DNA from: Mesocentrotus franciscanus
Taxonomy: Eukaryota; Echinodermata; Echinoidea; Camarodonta; Strongylocentrotidae
Direction: 5' to 3'
DNA: 64,000 bases
Assembly (NCBI GenBank): GCA_037976565.1
Contig: CP137675.1
Coordinates: 21,354,446-21,418,445 of the forward strand
The translations under genes were made by a program, and so were the position numbers. The stretch's first letter is position 1. Every line of letters starts with the position of its first letter. Shown here piece after piece: positions 46,803 through 58,000 of the stretch. The notes under the pieces are model-generated. The model was given only the letters and a program-made list of their open reading frames with translations, searched no databases and was not told the DNA's origin.

Positions 46803-48070
46803 ATAACAACATCGTAGAAACGTTGTAAGAGACGGGACATTTAGACAACAATCATCAGAGTGCACTCCTGATAAGCCCAACCCAGTAGTATGAATGATGA
46901 TACAACATTCAGACCAGAATGGGACCCTGATTCTTTATAGATTTTTCACTTGGAACGATGCTCAAACATGCGCTTCCCTATACAACGTTTCGTAATAGGA
47001 AGTTTCTTTATAAAACGTTCAGACTTAGAAGGTATTATTAAAAGGTATTAATAGCTACAATATTCTTGTGTAGTTACATGATGAATTCCAGTAGTCTGAA
47101 CACAGAGTTTACCACTTAGCAACGTGTCTATCACACATGCTTCATAAACACGAGCCAAGTCTGTATAATGTACAAATATTTGACTACCGGTAATTTATTT
47201 TTCAATGTTTTAATGGCTGCAATTGAAACATTGAATGTTTGAAATTAGTCAAACCATTTAGTTTCAGAGGGAAGTAATAGGAACTATAAAATGGTATAAA
47301 ATTTCATCATTTTTCCTTGCATGGCTGTAACTTTGGGCCATAGATCTTCTTAATGCAAACCAATGAGGTACAATTTTGGTAATTTGTAGACAATGCTGAC
47401 AAGGTCAGATTTCTTCTCAATTTCAGCCCTCCTGTCTAGTTGTTTGGCTGTCTGTTGGTCTCTCTCTCCCACACTCCACATTGTTGAATTGCAACACCAC
47501 AATATATGGAGTACATGTACGTGATCATTATACTTCCTACCTTTTGACTGTAACACGCATGCTGTACCCTGGTAATGATTTCCTTGATATCAGGTATCAT
47601 ATACGTGAAACATTTTTTTCATTGGCATGAAGCATACCAGACAGGAAAATCATTACAGACCTTTGTTATTAGGTCAATATTATAATTGAATAAATATGAG
47701 ATCAGAGTCCATGATAGATGTATTGTTTACATGTATTGTTATTGTTATCGGGCACAAGAGAAATTCACATGGTGTATCATTTAACTGTAAAGATTCAAAA
47801 TATTTGCAAAACAAGTTCTTTCTCAAATCGCACATGATTGGTTTAAACACCAATAGGCGATTCCGTATACGTCGTATGTAGACAACATTTTTTGGCATTT
47901 AAAGAAAAGGGATCAGCAGTGAAGATTTGTTTTGTGGTAATAGAATAGTACTACCAGAAGGCCCTACAAATATATGACAACCAACTATTAATTTCCCTTT
48001 CTTAGCAAGAAAGAGCTGAAATTATCACACTGCACATGTATGTCGTATGGGACACTGACAAATATTTTTG
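46803..48070. other. No gene recognised
   Basis: AT-rich DNA. The only item noted is a minus-strand frame with a charged, coiled-coil-looking stretch (ERDQQTAKQLDRRAEIEKK) near 47400-47490, without convincing exon borders. Confidence 0.45.
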
Positions 48071-48073
48071 TTT

Positions 48074-48306
48074 GAAATTTAAGTTTATGCTCAAAACTCT
48101 GTGAGTTGCACTAAAAATATCACTGAAAATCACTGAAAATATATGTGTCTTTGCTAATCTATTGGTACATGTACAAAGACTTTGAGATCATTTTCCTTGT
48201 TTTTTCTTGAAATTTAAGTGTATGCTCAAAACTCTGTGAGTTGCACTGAAAAATATCACTGAAAATATATGTCTTTGCTAATCTACTGGTACATGTACAA
48301 AGACTT
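48074..48306. repeat. 135-bp tandem repeat running into the assembly gap
   Basis: GAAATTTAAGTTTATGCTCA at 48074 and GAAATTTAAGTGTATGCTCA at 48209 begin two successive copies. The second is cut by the N run. Confidence 0.93.
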
Positions 48307-48806
48307 NNNNNNNNNNNNNNNNNNNNNNNNNNNNNNNNNNNNNNNNNNNNNNNNNNNNNNNNNNNNNNNNNNNNNNNNNNNNNNNNNNNNNNNNNNNNNN
48401 NNNNNNNNNNNNNNNNNNNNNNNNNNNNNNNNNNNNNNNNNNNNNNNNNNNNNNNNNNNNNNNNNNNNNNNNNNNNNNNNNNNNNNNNNNNNNNNNNNNN
48501 NNNNNNNNNNNNNNNNNNNNNNNNNNNNNNNNNNNNNNNNNNNNNNNNNNNNNNNNNNNNNNNNNNNNNNNNNNNNNNNNNNNNNNNNNNNNNNNNNNNN
48601 NNNNNNNNNNNNNNNNNNNNNNNNNNNNNNNNNNNNNNNNNNNNNNNNNNNNNNNNNNNNNNNNNNNNNNNNNNNNNNNNNNNNNNNNNNNNNNNNNNNN
48701 NNNNNNNNNNNNNNNNNNNNNNNNNNNNNNNNNNNNNNNNNNNNNNNNNNNNNNNNNNNNNNNNNNNNNNNNNNNNNNNNNNNNNNNNNNNNNNNNNNNN
48801 NNNNNN
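48307..48806. other. Assembly gap (500 N)
   Basis: Exactly 500 N, the conventional placeholder for a gap of unknown size. The true content is unknown. Confidence 1.
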
Positions 48807-49689
48807 AGGGTAGGCCTATCGACTACAGTACTGAAAATATCACTTTAGGCTTCTGCTCCCAAATACTTGCATTTTTAACACATAAATTCTGACGAAAAAT
48901 ACATGAATACAGATGCAAAACCACCAAGAATATTACCTTGCCACATGTCATAGCGTGAAGTATCCATTGTCGTCTGCTTCAATCACTGTCCTCTTCCAAA
49001 ATCTAACTAACAGCTCAGTACAGTTACATACAGTACTAACATCATGTTTTTCCTTTATGTTTGACACTAAGACACTTCCAACTGCATTGAAGGATATGAA
49101 ATTAACCTTGGTTCTATTGAGCTTGTCGTAAAGGTGTAATTAGCCATGTAAACACTTCAACTATCTGAATGTTTCGTAAATCGAACCTCCATTGTCTTGA
49201 CAGTGAGCTGAGGGCCAGGAGCAGGATGCTAAAAACGGAACTACGCGAGAGTTCCGGCTAGTTTGTCTCACTCTGCACCAGAGCCTCCTGTCTGTTCCGT
49301 CCAATACAGATTCGTCGAGATGATCTTTACTTTAGTAGCTCAAATCGTTCATAATCCCAGTGCATGGATTTGCAAATTCACATAAGCATATGAGGAGGAG
49401 TCATGATTTTGTCGTCTGATATATACCTTCACTTCCCCCAAAGATGCAAGTAGGGAATCTCTGCATGCATCCATTCGAAATTCAACGTGTACCAGCTCTC
49501 ACTCTATGTATTATGAATATATGCACGCAGTCGTCACACGTGGACGCGACCTCACTCCTCAGTTTTGTTTTGATTTCGAATTCATTAGATATATATTCCC
49601 ATTCAAGTTTCAGAAGTCATTCATTGGTCTCATCAGGGAGGTCCCTCCCACAGAGGCGGCGCTCCGCAGGGGGTTGGGACGCAGTGCCC

Positions 49690-51020
49690 CCGCTTTTTCA
49701 AGTACCCCAAAGTGCCCCTTTAACTTTGTAAGATGTGCCCTTTTACATAGGAAAAGTGTCCCTTTTACTTTGTCAAGTGTCCCTATTACTTAAAAGTTAC
49801 GTAAAAGTGCCCCGTCCCCTTAATTTTCACCTCTGATAATTAAGTGCCCCTTTTATTTTAACACGTGCTCCTTTTCCTTCGACAAGTTCCCATTTTCCTT
49901 TGTAATAATTAAGAGTCCATTTTCCATTATCATATAAGTGCATGCCCTTTTAAATCTCTAGTAAGTGCCCCTTTCCAGGTACGAGATGTGCCCTTTTCAC
50001 TTTTGATAAGTGCCCCTCCACCTCTGATAATTGGCCTATTCAAATCTGGGAGGTGATCCTTTTTCTTTGACAAGTGCCCTTTTCCATTGTAAGAAGTGCC
50101 CCTTCCCCTTCTAATAACTACCCTTTTAACTCAGATAAGGGCACCTTTTATTTTCACATGTGCCCCTTTCCCTTTCTAATAAGTGCCCCTTTTCCTTATG
50201 ATTAGTACCCCCATTAAAAAAGGGTCTTCCCCTTTTCATAAATGCCCCTTTTCACCTATGAAAAGTGTCCCTTTTCATTCTCATAAATGCCCCTTTTCAT
50301 ATCTGGTAAATGACCCTTTTCAGGTACGAGAAGTAACTCCTTTTCACTTCAGATAAGTGCCCCTTCACCTCCGATAATTGCCCCTATTCAAATCTGAGAG
50401 ATGCTCGTTTAACTTTGACAAGCGCCCCTTCCCTCCTGATAATTGCTCTTTTCATCTCTGATGAGCGCCCCTTTTCTCCTCTAAAACTGCCCCTTTTATT
50501 TTGATACGTGCCCCTTTTCCTTTCTAATAAATGCTCTTTATCCTTCTTATAAGTGCCCCTTCCCCTTTTCATTAAAGCCCCCTTTCACCTCCGATAAGTG
50601 CCCCCTCTTTCATTCTCATAAGTGCCCCTTTTCATATCTGGTCAGTGCGCCTTTTCAGGTACGATAAGTGCCTCTTTTCACCTCTGATAGTTTCCCTTTT
50701 AATGATACAATGATACATGCCTCTTTTCCTTTCTAATAAGGGACCTAAACCCTTTTCATAAATGCCCCTTTTCACCTCTTATGCATGCCCCTATCGAAAT
50801 CGGATGGGTGCCCTTTTTCCGTCGACAAATGCCCATTTCACATTCTCATAAGTGCCTTTTTTCCATCCCTGGTAATTGCCTCTTTTTAGGTGTACGAAGT
50901 GCCCATTTTTACCTCTAATAATTACCCTTTGTACTTTGACACGTGCTCCTTTTCTTTTCTAATAAGTGTCTTATCCCTTCCGATAAGTGTCCCCTTCTCC
51001 TCTCATCATTAAACGTGCCC
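49690..51020. repeat. Long degenerate minisatellite of AAGTGCCCCTTTT units
   Basis: About 40 or more imperfect copies of GATAAGTGCCCCTTTTCACC-like units, spaced about 28-32 bases apart. Variants include ACGTGCTCC, AATGCCCC and TGTCCCTTTT. The unit is close to a multiple of three, so minus-strand frames give Lys/Arg/Gly-rich repeats that are artefacts. Confidence 0.92.
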
Positions 51021-51397
51021 CTAAAAAGCGAATAAGAGCAATTCCCCCCAAAGCTCGCTCGCTACGCTCGCTTGAATTTATAGATGATATAATAATATTA
51101 CTTATCAAAGGTCTTTTCAGTATTCCATTATGAGAATGTGCTTAAACCCCATCAGGATTGGTTTTTTTTCCTCTTTTATAAGATGTAATTTTTCGCACTG
51201 CTCGCAAATGAATATTCAGACCATCACACCCAACTGCAAAGTTTGATGCTTTGTATGATGTATAACGAGAAAAAAATATTGAAATCATCCCTGATAATGT
51301 AATCAAATGTATAGGGGTATAAACAAATTAATGTCTAAACAAATTGTATATTTCGCTTTGAGATTTTACCTTTTAACACGTTTGTTCCCATCATATT

Positions 51398-51402
<5 letters not shown>

Positions 51403-51463
<61 letters not shown>

Positions 51464-51468
51464 TCGTT
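51403..51468. repeat. (CT)n microsatellite
   Basis: A pure TCTC run of about 60 bases. Confidence 0.97.
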
Positions 51469-51549
51469 TTTGCTTTTGTAAGTGGAGTTGCGCACCCAGC
51501 TAGCTCCCCCGCCTCTATAAGACTCCTTGATCCGCCACTGAAATTTTAG

Positions 51550-53345
51550 CAATACATGATATTCATAGGTTTCCTGATTCTTGACAATTGATATCATTCT
51601 ATCAAGATTCCCATTCATACTAAAACAACAGGGATGGGTTTCAAATACAGATGAATAATGATTAAATATGAAACTTCCATTAATTTACGAGGAAACGCTT
51701 ATTATTATGACAGTCGTCTGCCATGTTGACACTAATGATTTATCAATTGAGAAGATAGGCCTACTCTGTTGGTTGGAACTTCTCCAATCAATTGATGAGA
51801 GAGAAAGAGGAAAAAGCCGCATGTACGATATCTCTGATGCGAGAATATGGCAAGGCAATATTATAATTCTTTTTTAATTATCTATTTAATTGATTATTTA
51901 TTTATTTACGCATTGGTAGGTCACCCCTCCTTCAATGATCAGTGCACGCTCAGTGATTGTATATCCGCCATAATAATTTATATATGACGCATTCAGAACC
52001 ATTTTGTCTGACCTCGTGAGTGATTTACCACCACAGATGTAATTTGAAAGAAAACTAAGGAAATCATTTTCCATCCATCTGGGTTTTACCAACAAGGTGG
52101 TTTACCTTTAAACTTGAACTACACATACCCTTTGTTTCTATTTCATTATTAAAAAAACGGAAATATCGTCAATTATTCCGGACCTCGAAACCGCAACTCG
52201 GTCAGGTGATACGCTACACCATTGATATCGGTCACAAAACAAACAACTTCTCTGCAAATACCCAACATTTCAAACTGCAGTTAAAAGCAAAGTGACAAAA
52301 TATATAACTTTATTTTGGGGAAAACTTGTGATATTTATATATTTAGTTTTTAAAAGTGTATTTTATTTAATACCTTGCACCCATCTAGGGCCTCAAGTTT
52401 AGAGGCATAGCGACCTATCATAATACCCCGAAACTAAAAGCATGCGACTAAAGCTGCATGCATGGCCATACAATATTTCGAATATATCATTTTGATATAA
52501 ATTTAATACATTGGCCATTAATAATACATTTATAGATGATGCTTGGTTGTAATGCAATAGTGGTCAATAAGCCTATATCATTCTGAAGGTGTGACGTTTA
52601 TCAAACTCATTATTAGTTCAGAAAACAGTAAGGAAGTCGTCATTGAAGGTCGTATTCTCGAAAACTAATGCATTAAGAGGGCTTTTTTAAATAGTCATTT
52701 CTTTTGGTAAATTAAGAAAATGCAATATGGGGCATAGGATGCTGGGATAGAGCACAAGCCTACCATTTATCAACACTCTTAGACTGTTATTTTTTAAAGA
52801 CTAAATTGAGATTCTGATTATATGCAGCACATTGAGATTCAGGTTAATGTGTTTTCTAATTTGTGCGTTAATTAATCAAAATATGTAATGTATTTTTTTT
52901 TGGTTGTACGACACAGTTGCGTAGTTAATCTAATGGCAAAAAAAAGAGGCGAGAGCGACGGGAGAGATGATAGAAAAGGGAAAAACGCTCTTCAAAGAAT
53001 ATACTATAATGTGAATCAGTAACGTGGGCGACAACATGATAAGTCTTTAATGAATATGTTGTAACATTTTGCTTTGGGGTAATCTGTTCTGCGTTTATTG
53101 TAGTGTATATATATACAGGAGAGAAGAAAATGAAACGGAGATAGGAGTGAAATATAAAAGACATACGGGAAAAGAGACAAGGAGAGTATACGTTTCACTT
53201 TAAAATGCAATTTTCCCACTCTAAAGGAGCAAGGGGTATATCCCCTCCCGGCCTATTCAATCTGCCCCCTCAAATTTTGACTCCTAAAAGAGTGCCGTGA
53301 CTAAAAAAAAAGGTTGAGTCAATTTCCTAAACTAACCGAATTCTT
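51550..53345. other. No gene recognised
   Basis: AT-rich DNA without a clear gene or repeat, apart from short foldback-like traces at the right margin. Confidence 0.5.
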
Positions 53346-54232
53346 AACTGGAAATCCAACTTAAATGCTAATCTAATCTAATAGAAAGCAGAAAATCAGA
53401 GAGGCACACTAGTGTAAGTTTGAACGAAATCGGACATAAGGTATAAAAGTTATGAATTGTTAAAAATTATAATCACTGAAGGTATATAATTATGGGGATT
53501 TCAAATTGGTTGAATCTGCAATGTCATTGTTATGTAGCGACGGACAACTTTCCCATTTGTTCTAACACACAAAATGACTATTCAAATTGTCTTCTTTTTT
53601 TGTTCTAGATGTAGGCCTAGAACCAGGGGCGGATCCAGCAGGCGGCAAGGGAGGGGGCCTAAAAAGGGGCCCACCTCGTGCCAAAATTTGAAAACCGTGC
53701 CGACCGATTTTCCGCTCAGTGGGGGGTAGTGACCACCAATTTTTTTTTTTTTAGCCTCCGAAAATTGAATTTTTTTTTTAACACCACCCCTTGAGCGCCA
53801 GGGGAGGGGGTCCATCTTCATTTTTTTGTACAAAAAAGGGTGTTTTTACCTGTTTTTTTTCTAGGGGAGTGGGCCCGGGCCCCCCTGGATCCGCCACTGC
53901 CTAGAACTTAGGAAGGCCTTTTCTTTTTAGAGGACCTGTAATGATATGCAATCTTTAAGAGGTGATCAAAGCGAGAAACCGCGCTTATGAGAAAAACAGA
54001 TGATAATTATTTTTGTACACGGCGATAAACAGGAGTGTAGTCCGTGCAAACGTTGAATCAACTGACAAAATTGCCAAACTTGAGTTTCACATACATTATG
54101 GTGACCTCATATTTCAAATAGTTTTAACTTCTTATTATTGGTCGGATTTATTTCAAGCTTTCGCCATTCTGGTTCTCCTATTGTTTCTGCTTTCATACAA
54201 ATCAACTTAAGACACTGGTTGGATTGGCCTTG
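53346..54232. mobile_element. Foldback MITE-like element interrupted by a hAT-like MITE
   Basis: Left arm GGAAATCCAACTTAAATGCT, AAGCAGAAAATCAGAGAG, GAACGAAATCGGAC; right arm inverse (GGTCGGATTTATTTCAAGC, TGTTTCTGCTTTCATA, GGTTGGATTGGCCTT). The 53624-53899 insertion splits its centre. Confidence 0.85.
53624..53899. mobile_element. hAT-like MITE, 276 bp, with 8-bp target duplication CCTAGAAC
   Basis: Ends CAGGGGCGGATCCAG and CTGGATCCGCCACTG are inverted repeats. CCTAGAAC occurs directly before (53616-53623) and directly after (53900-53907). An 8-bp target duplication with CAG-G-GGCGGATCC-type ends is characteristic of the hAT superfamily. No coding capacity. Confidence 0.9.
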
Positions 54233-54402
54233 AACCTCACCCCTGGACCCTACACGATACCGAACAGTATAGCTGTAATATAGCCGTTTCTATAACCCTA
54301 ACCCTAAACCCTGAAACCCAATTGCAACCCTTACCCTTTATAACCTTGTACTTCATTGTTGCAGGAACTGATAAATACGGAAATCTTATTCTTCATTATC
54401 TT

Positions 54403-54407
<5 letters not shown>

Positions 54408-54443
<36 letters not shown>
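54408..54443. repeat. (AT)n microsatellite
   Basis: Pure TATA run, flanked by T and A runs. Confidence 0.95.
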
Positions 54444-54445
<2 letters not shown>

Positions 54446-55061
54446 AAATCAAGATCTGGTTCTAGTTCTCGAAGCTTTCTAAATTCATCAATATTGGGCA
54501 ATCACTTATTACAACTACCACCACAAAGGTCAGTGACTACCACGGAAAAACTATCCCTATATTCATTAGACTGTAAGAGGGAGTTTGGTTATTTGAAATT
54601 TACTGATCTAAATTCAGTTTTGATATCTTGTAGACTATGCTACGATTGCAGAACTATTTATTTAGGAACAAAAATCTTACTCTGATATAAATCATCACAA
54701 TAAATACATTGCAAGTAAATGACATAAACAACATCATGAATACATCTTTAATGGCACTATGGCAGTAAGATAGTTACATTCGGTAAAATAAAGTCACGAA
54801 CAACATTATCAGCAGGCAGTCGTGGGAGTCTAGTGTAGAGCGTCCCCTTGTGTCAAATATCTGTTATGTTTTCGTCTTTCAATCACCGCCATAAATTCTC
54901 TGAAAGCATAAATATAGTGATTAGGAAATCAAGTTCACTTTGAAGTGTTTGATCAGGGTGTGATACAGGAGTAGTTTACAGGAAGGTAAATCTTCTTGGC
55001 CAGTTTAATAACTTCTTCATTCAGTTTTGTTTCTCACAAATCTGACCTTAGTGTCAACAAC

Positions 55062-55065
55062 ATGG
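55062..55065 (+). CDS. Ly6-like gene: start codon exon
   Basis: The ATG and one G lie at the end of the first exon, followed by the consensus donor gtaagt. The upstream edge (5' UTR) was not determined. The choice rests on exact phase with the signal-peptide exon. Confidence 0.7.
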
Positions 55066-58000
55066 GTAAGTTTGTCTTCCTTATTTTTCTTTGTAATAAT
55101 CCAAAACTTCATTACCATCAAATTTGTCATTGTACGGACAAATCTTTTTACAACTATGTAATGATAAACAGGTTTTTATTTCATCTTTCCCTTCTTCTTT
55201 TTTTTTGGGGGATCATTTACGATTTTCCGTTTTCTCAAAATATATTTTATATATTCCATATCATCATACGAAGGATCGTATGTAAATATTCTACCATTTA
55301 AAAACTCTTTTTTTCTGATTTCAGTCATCTTATCATTGGGCTACGAATCTAGGGAGTTATTTCTTGGGCAAATCATTACAGAAATACTGGATCAAAATCT
55401 GTATCTGCAAATGATGGTCACAGTGGTATTTATGTCACTTGTTATTATTGTAATACTTACCCGTTAGTTAGCATAGTATCTAGAGTAAAGTATATTCACA
55501 AAATTGCAGAAAACGACCCATAAAGGAAAATATACGGGTATTCAGTTTCACATACATACATACAATAATTTGTCGTGGACATCTTTGAATGCTAGATATT
55601 TCTGTTTTTATGATGATCCCTCTCTCAATGGATTACTTTGGCCAACATACAATGAAATATACAGACAGCGTAATTCTATCGAGCTTGATATGAGTTTGTA
55701 TTAATGGTTTATTAATCACTCTTCGCGAAATTGCTTTTCTAATCCAACATGGCTGCCGAAATTGTTGGAGAAGACAACCCACGCGAGAACTTGAAAAATA
55801 TCTTAGCTTAAATCGAGTTGGCAGCAGTTGATGTGTCACGCTGCCATGAGCCCTAAATTGCCCCTTCCCTTTTCCCTCAATAGACCTAAAGCAATTGATC
55901 AGCGGATGTACAGTTTGTTATCACTTAAGGAAGGGGAAGGGGTAGACGATTTTTTCGGCTTAAAGCTTGCTTCCAAAGTCACATCATATACTTTTGATAA
56001 GCCACTTGGGGGCGGAAGGGGCGGGGCAAAATATGTTATTTTCGAAATATTATTAGCCCCTTCCAAATAAGTCCGTTTATTCTTTACTTAATGAAATTGG
56101 AAGAATAATCAATTTAAATAGTTATTGTTGTTTTAGCTTTAACGGCGCGTATAATTCAGTTGTGAATATTTACGCCAAAATAAGTAGAACAAAATAGCCT
56201 TTTGAAAGACTTTTGATTACATTGATAAATTTCCATTAAAGTTGTATTCTGAGATATGGTAGGATTTTCTTGTGGAATAATAGTGTATTAAAATATTCAA
56301 ATGGTTAACATAATTTTTATAATGGCGTTGCAAAATGAATTATTGGTTTGAATCTTTGAAACTTTATCTGGGAAAATAAAATTGCAAACAAATTCTGTTG
56401 AAAAGCATTAATATGGTTCAATCTACGAGAATATATTATTTTGATAAAAACGTTCATGTTTTAAATTCATTATTTTCTTCTTCTACTGTTAATCTTCAAA
56501 GGACTATGCAGCCTATTTTTGGATTGATGGTTGAAATGTTTCATTTTTAAAAATTATTTATTTGCAGGGTCCGTAAAAAATGCAAGCCTGTCCGTCTTTA
56601 TTCTATTGATCTTCGTCATTTGTTCTGGTGAGTATATGATTAAAAGTAATAGTATTTTTAATATGTATACACAATTGCGTATTTCCAGTATATAAGTAAC
56701 TGATATTACATTGGCACATAGATCATGCACGCTGGTATTAAAGTATGTCATGTTATATCTAAACTAGTCACATTTTCTTTTAATTTGATTTGTCAAGCTC
56801 AAATATACATACAATCACAATAGATAGATAAATAACTCTAAAATTTGACACCGTCTAGCATGTTCGTTATTCCTATACAATCCCATAGGATATTTATTTG
56901 CCATTCATCTGGGTTATTACTGTAATCGGGCAATTCATTTGATGTATGTTGCCACAATTTATCAATATGTTTGTATTTATGATATAAACTCAATTCAAAC
57001 TTTAATATGGGGAACAGCAATTTAACCCCTAAATGAAAATAATAAATCCCAAGTGCACTATTACCAGTTCACATTATATTTGTTTTTAAATAAAACTAAA
57101 TAATCATTTTGTCAAAGTGCTAGGTTACAGAAGGTTTAGAAAATCACAAAAAATCAATAAAAATGATAATTCTGTAGAATACTTTATATAAATAAACATA
57201 TCTATATTTGCTACTCTGGAATTGTTTAATCTTTTGTAAACAACTTTCAGATTCTCCATTTAGTATTCAAATTTAGTAATTTTTCATTGCTTGTATTTTG
57301 GTTAATCTTGTTATGAGAAAGTATTACAAACACTGTCTCCCCTTTCTAAAGTTCTACAATATTGAAGTAAGATAGCTAGATCCTTTGAAAGAGGTAAATG
57401 TAAGATTTTCTGATGGAAAGTGGGATATTGTTCCTTGTGTTCGACACAACCACTGTAAACCATTTTTCGGTATAGATGAGACGTTGATGGGGCACCTGCA
57501 TCAGTTAGGAGACCGTTTTTAAATTCTTGGTGGATGAAATGCGGATTATCAAGGTCATTGATTAGGGGAAGTTGTGGGAGGGGGTCTTACCGTATTTTGT
57601 TTCAAGTCCCCTTCCGATCCGGTCCCCCTCCCCCCCTCTCTCTCTCCTTTCCATCCCTTACTCGTTAGTTATTATTTCCCGTTCTTTCCTTTTTGCCATT
57701 TGAAGAGGGGGTGGGGGGGGGGTACCAACTATACCCCGTATTAGTTATGCCACAGTACATACAAAATTTAATACTTTGTATATCGTCTTCAACACCGATT
57801 GAGCTGTTGCCTAGTAACCAACACGTTGATTTCTACACCCTTTTCCGTTGACACGTTAATAACATCCGTTTTATGAGTCATGAAATGATTTCGCCTCTCC
57901 CTATCCTTCCTCTTACCCCCGTCCCTTCTATGAGGGGGAGTTAGAGTAGAACCTGGCTTTGGAAGACATGCCTAGTAGACCCCCTGAATCATTCCAAGCA

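Noticed and set aside
47350..47556. Coiled-coil-looking minus-strand frame
   Set aside because: No acceptor or donor that would fit it to a gene, and too short to judge.
48269..48892. 207-residue frame
   Set aside because: It runs through the N gap; almost all residues are unknown.
50384..50572. Lys/Arg/Gly-rich repeat protein on the minus strand
   Set aside because: A by-product of the ~30-bp minisatellite, whose unit is near a multiple of three.
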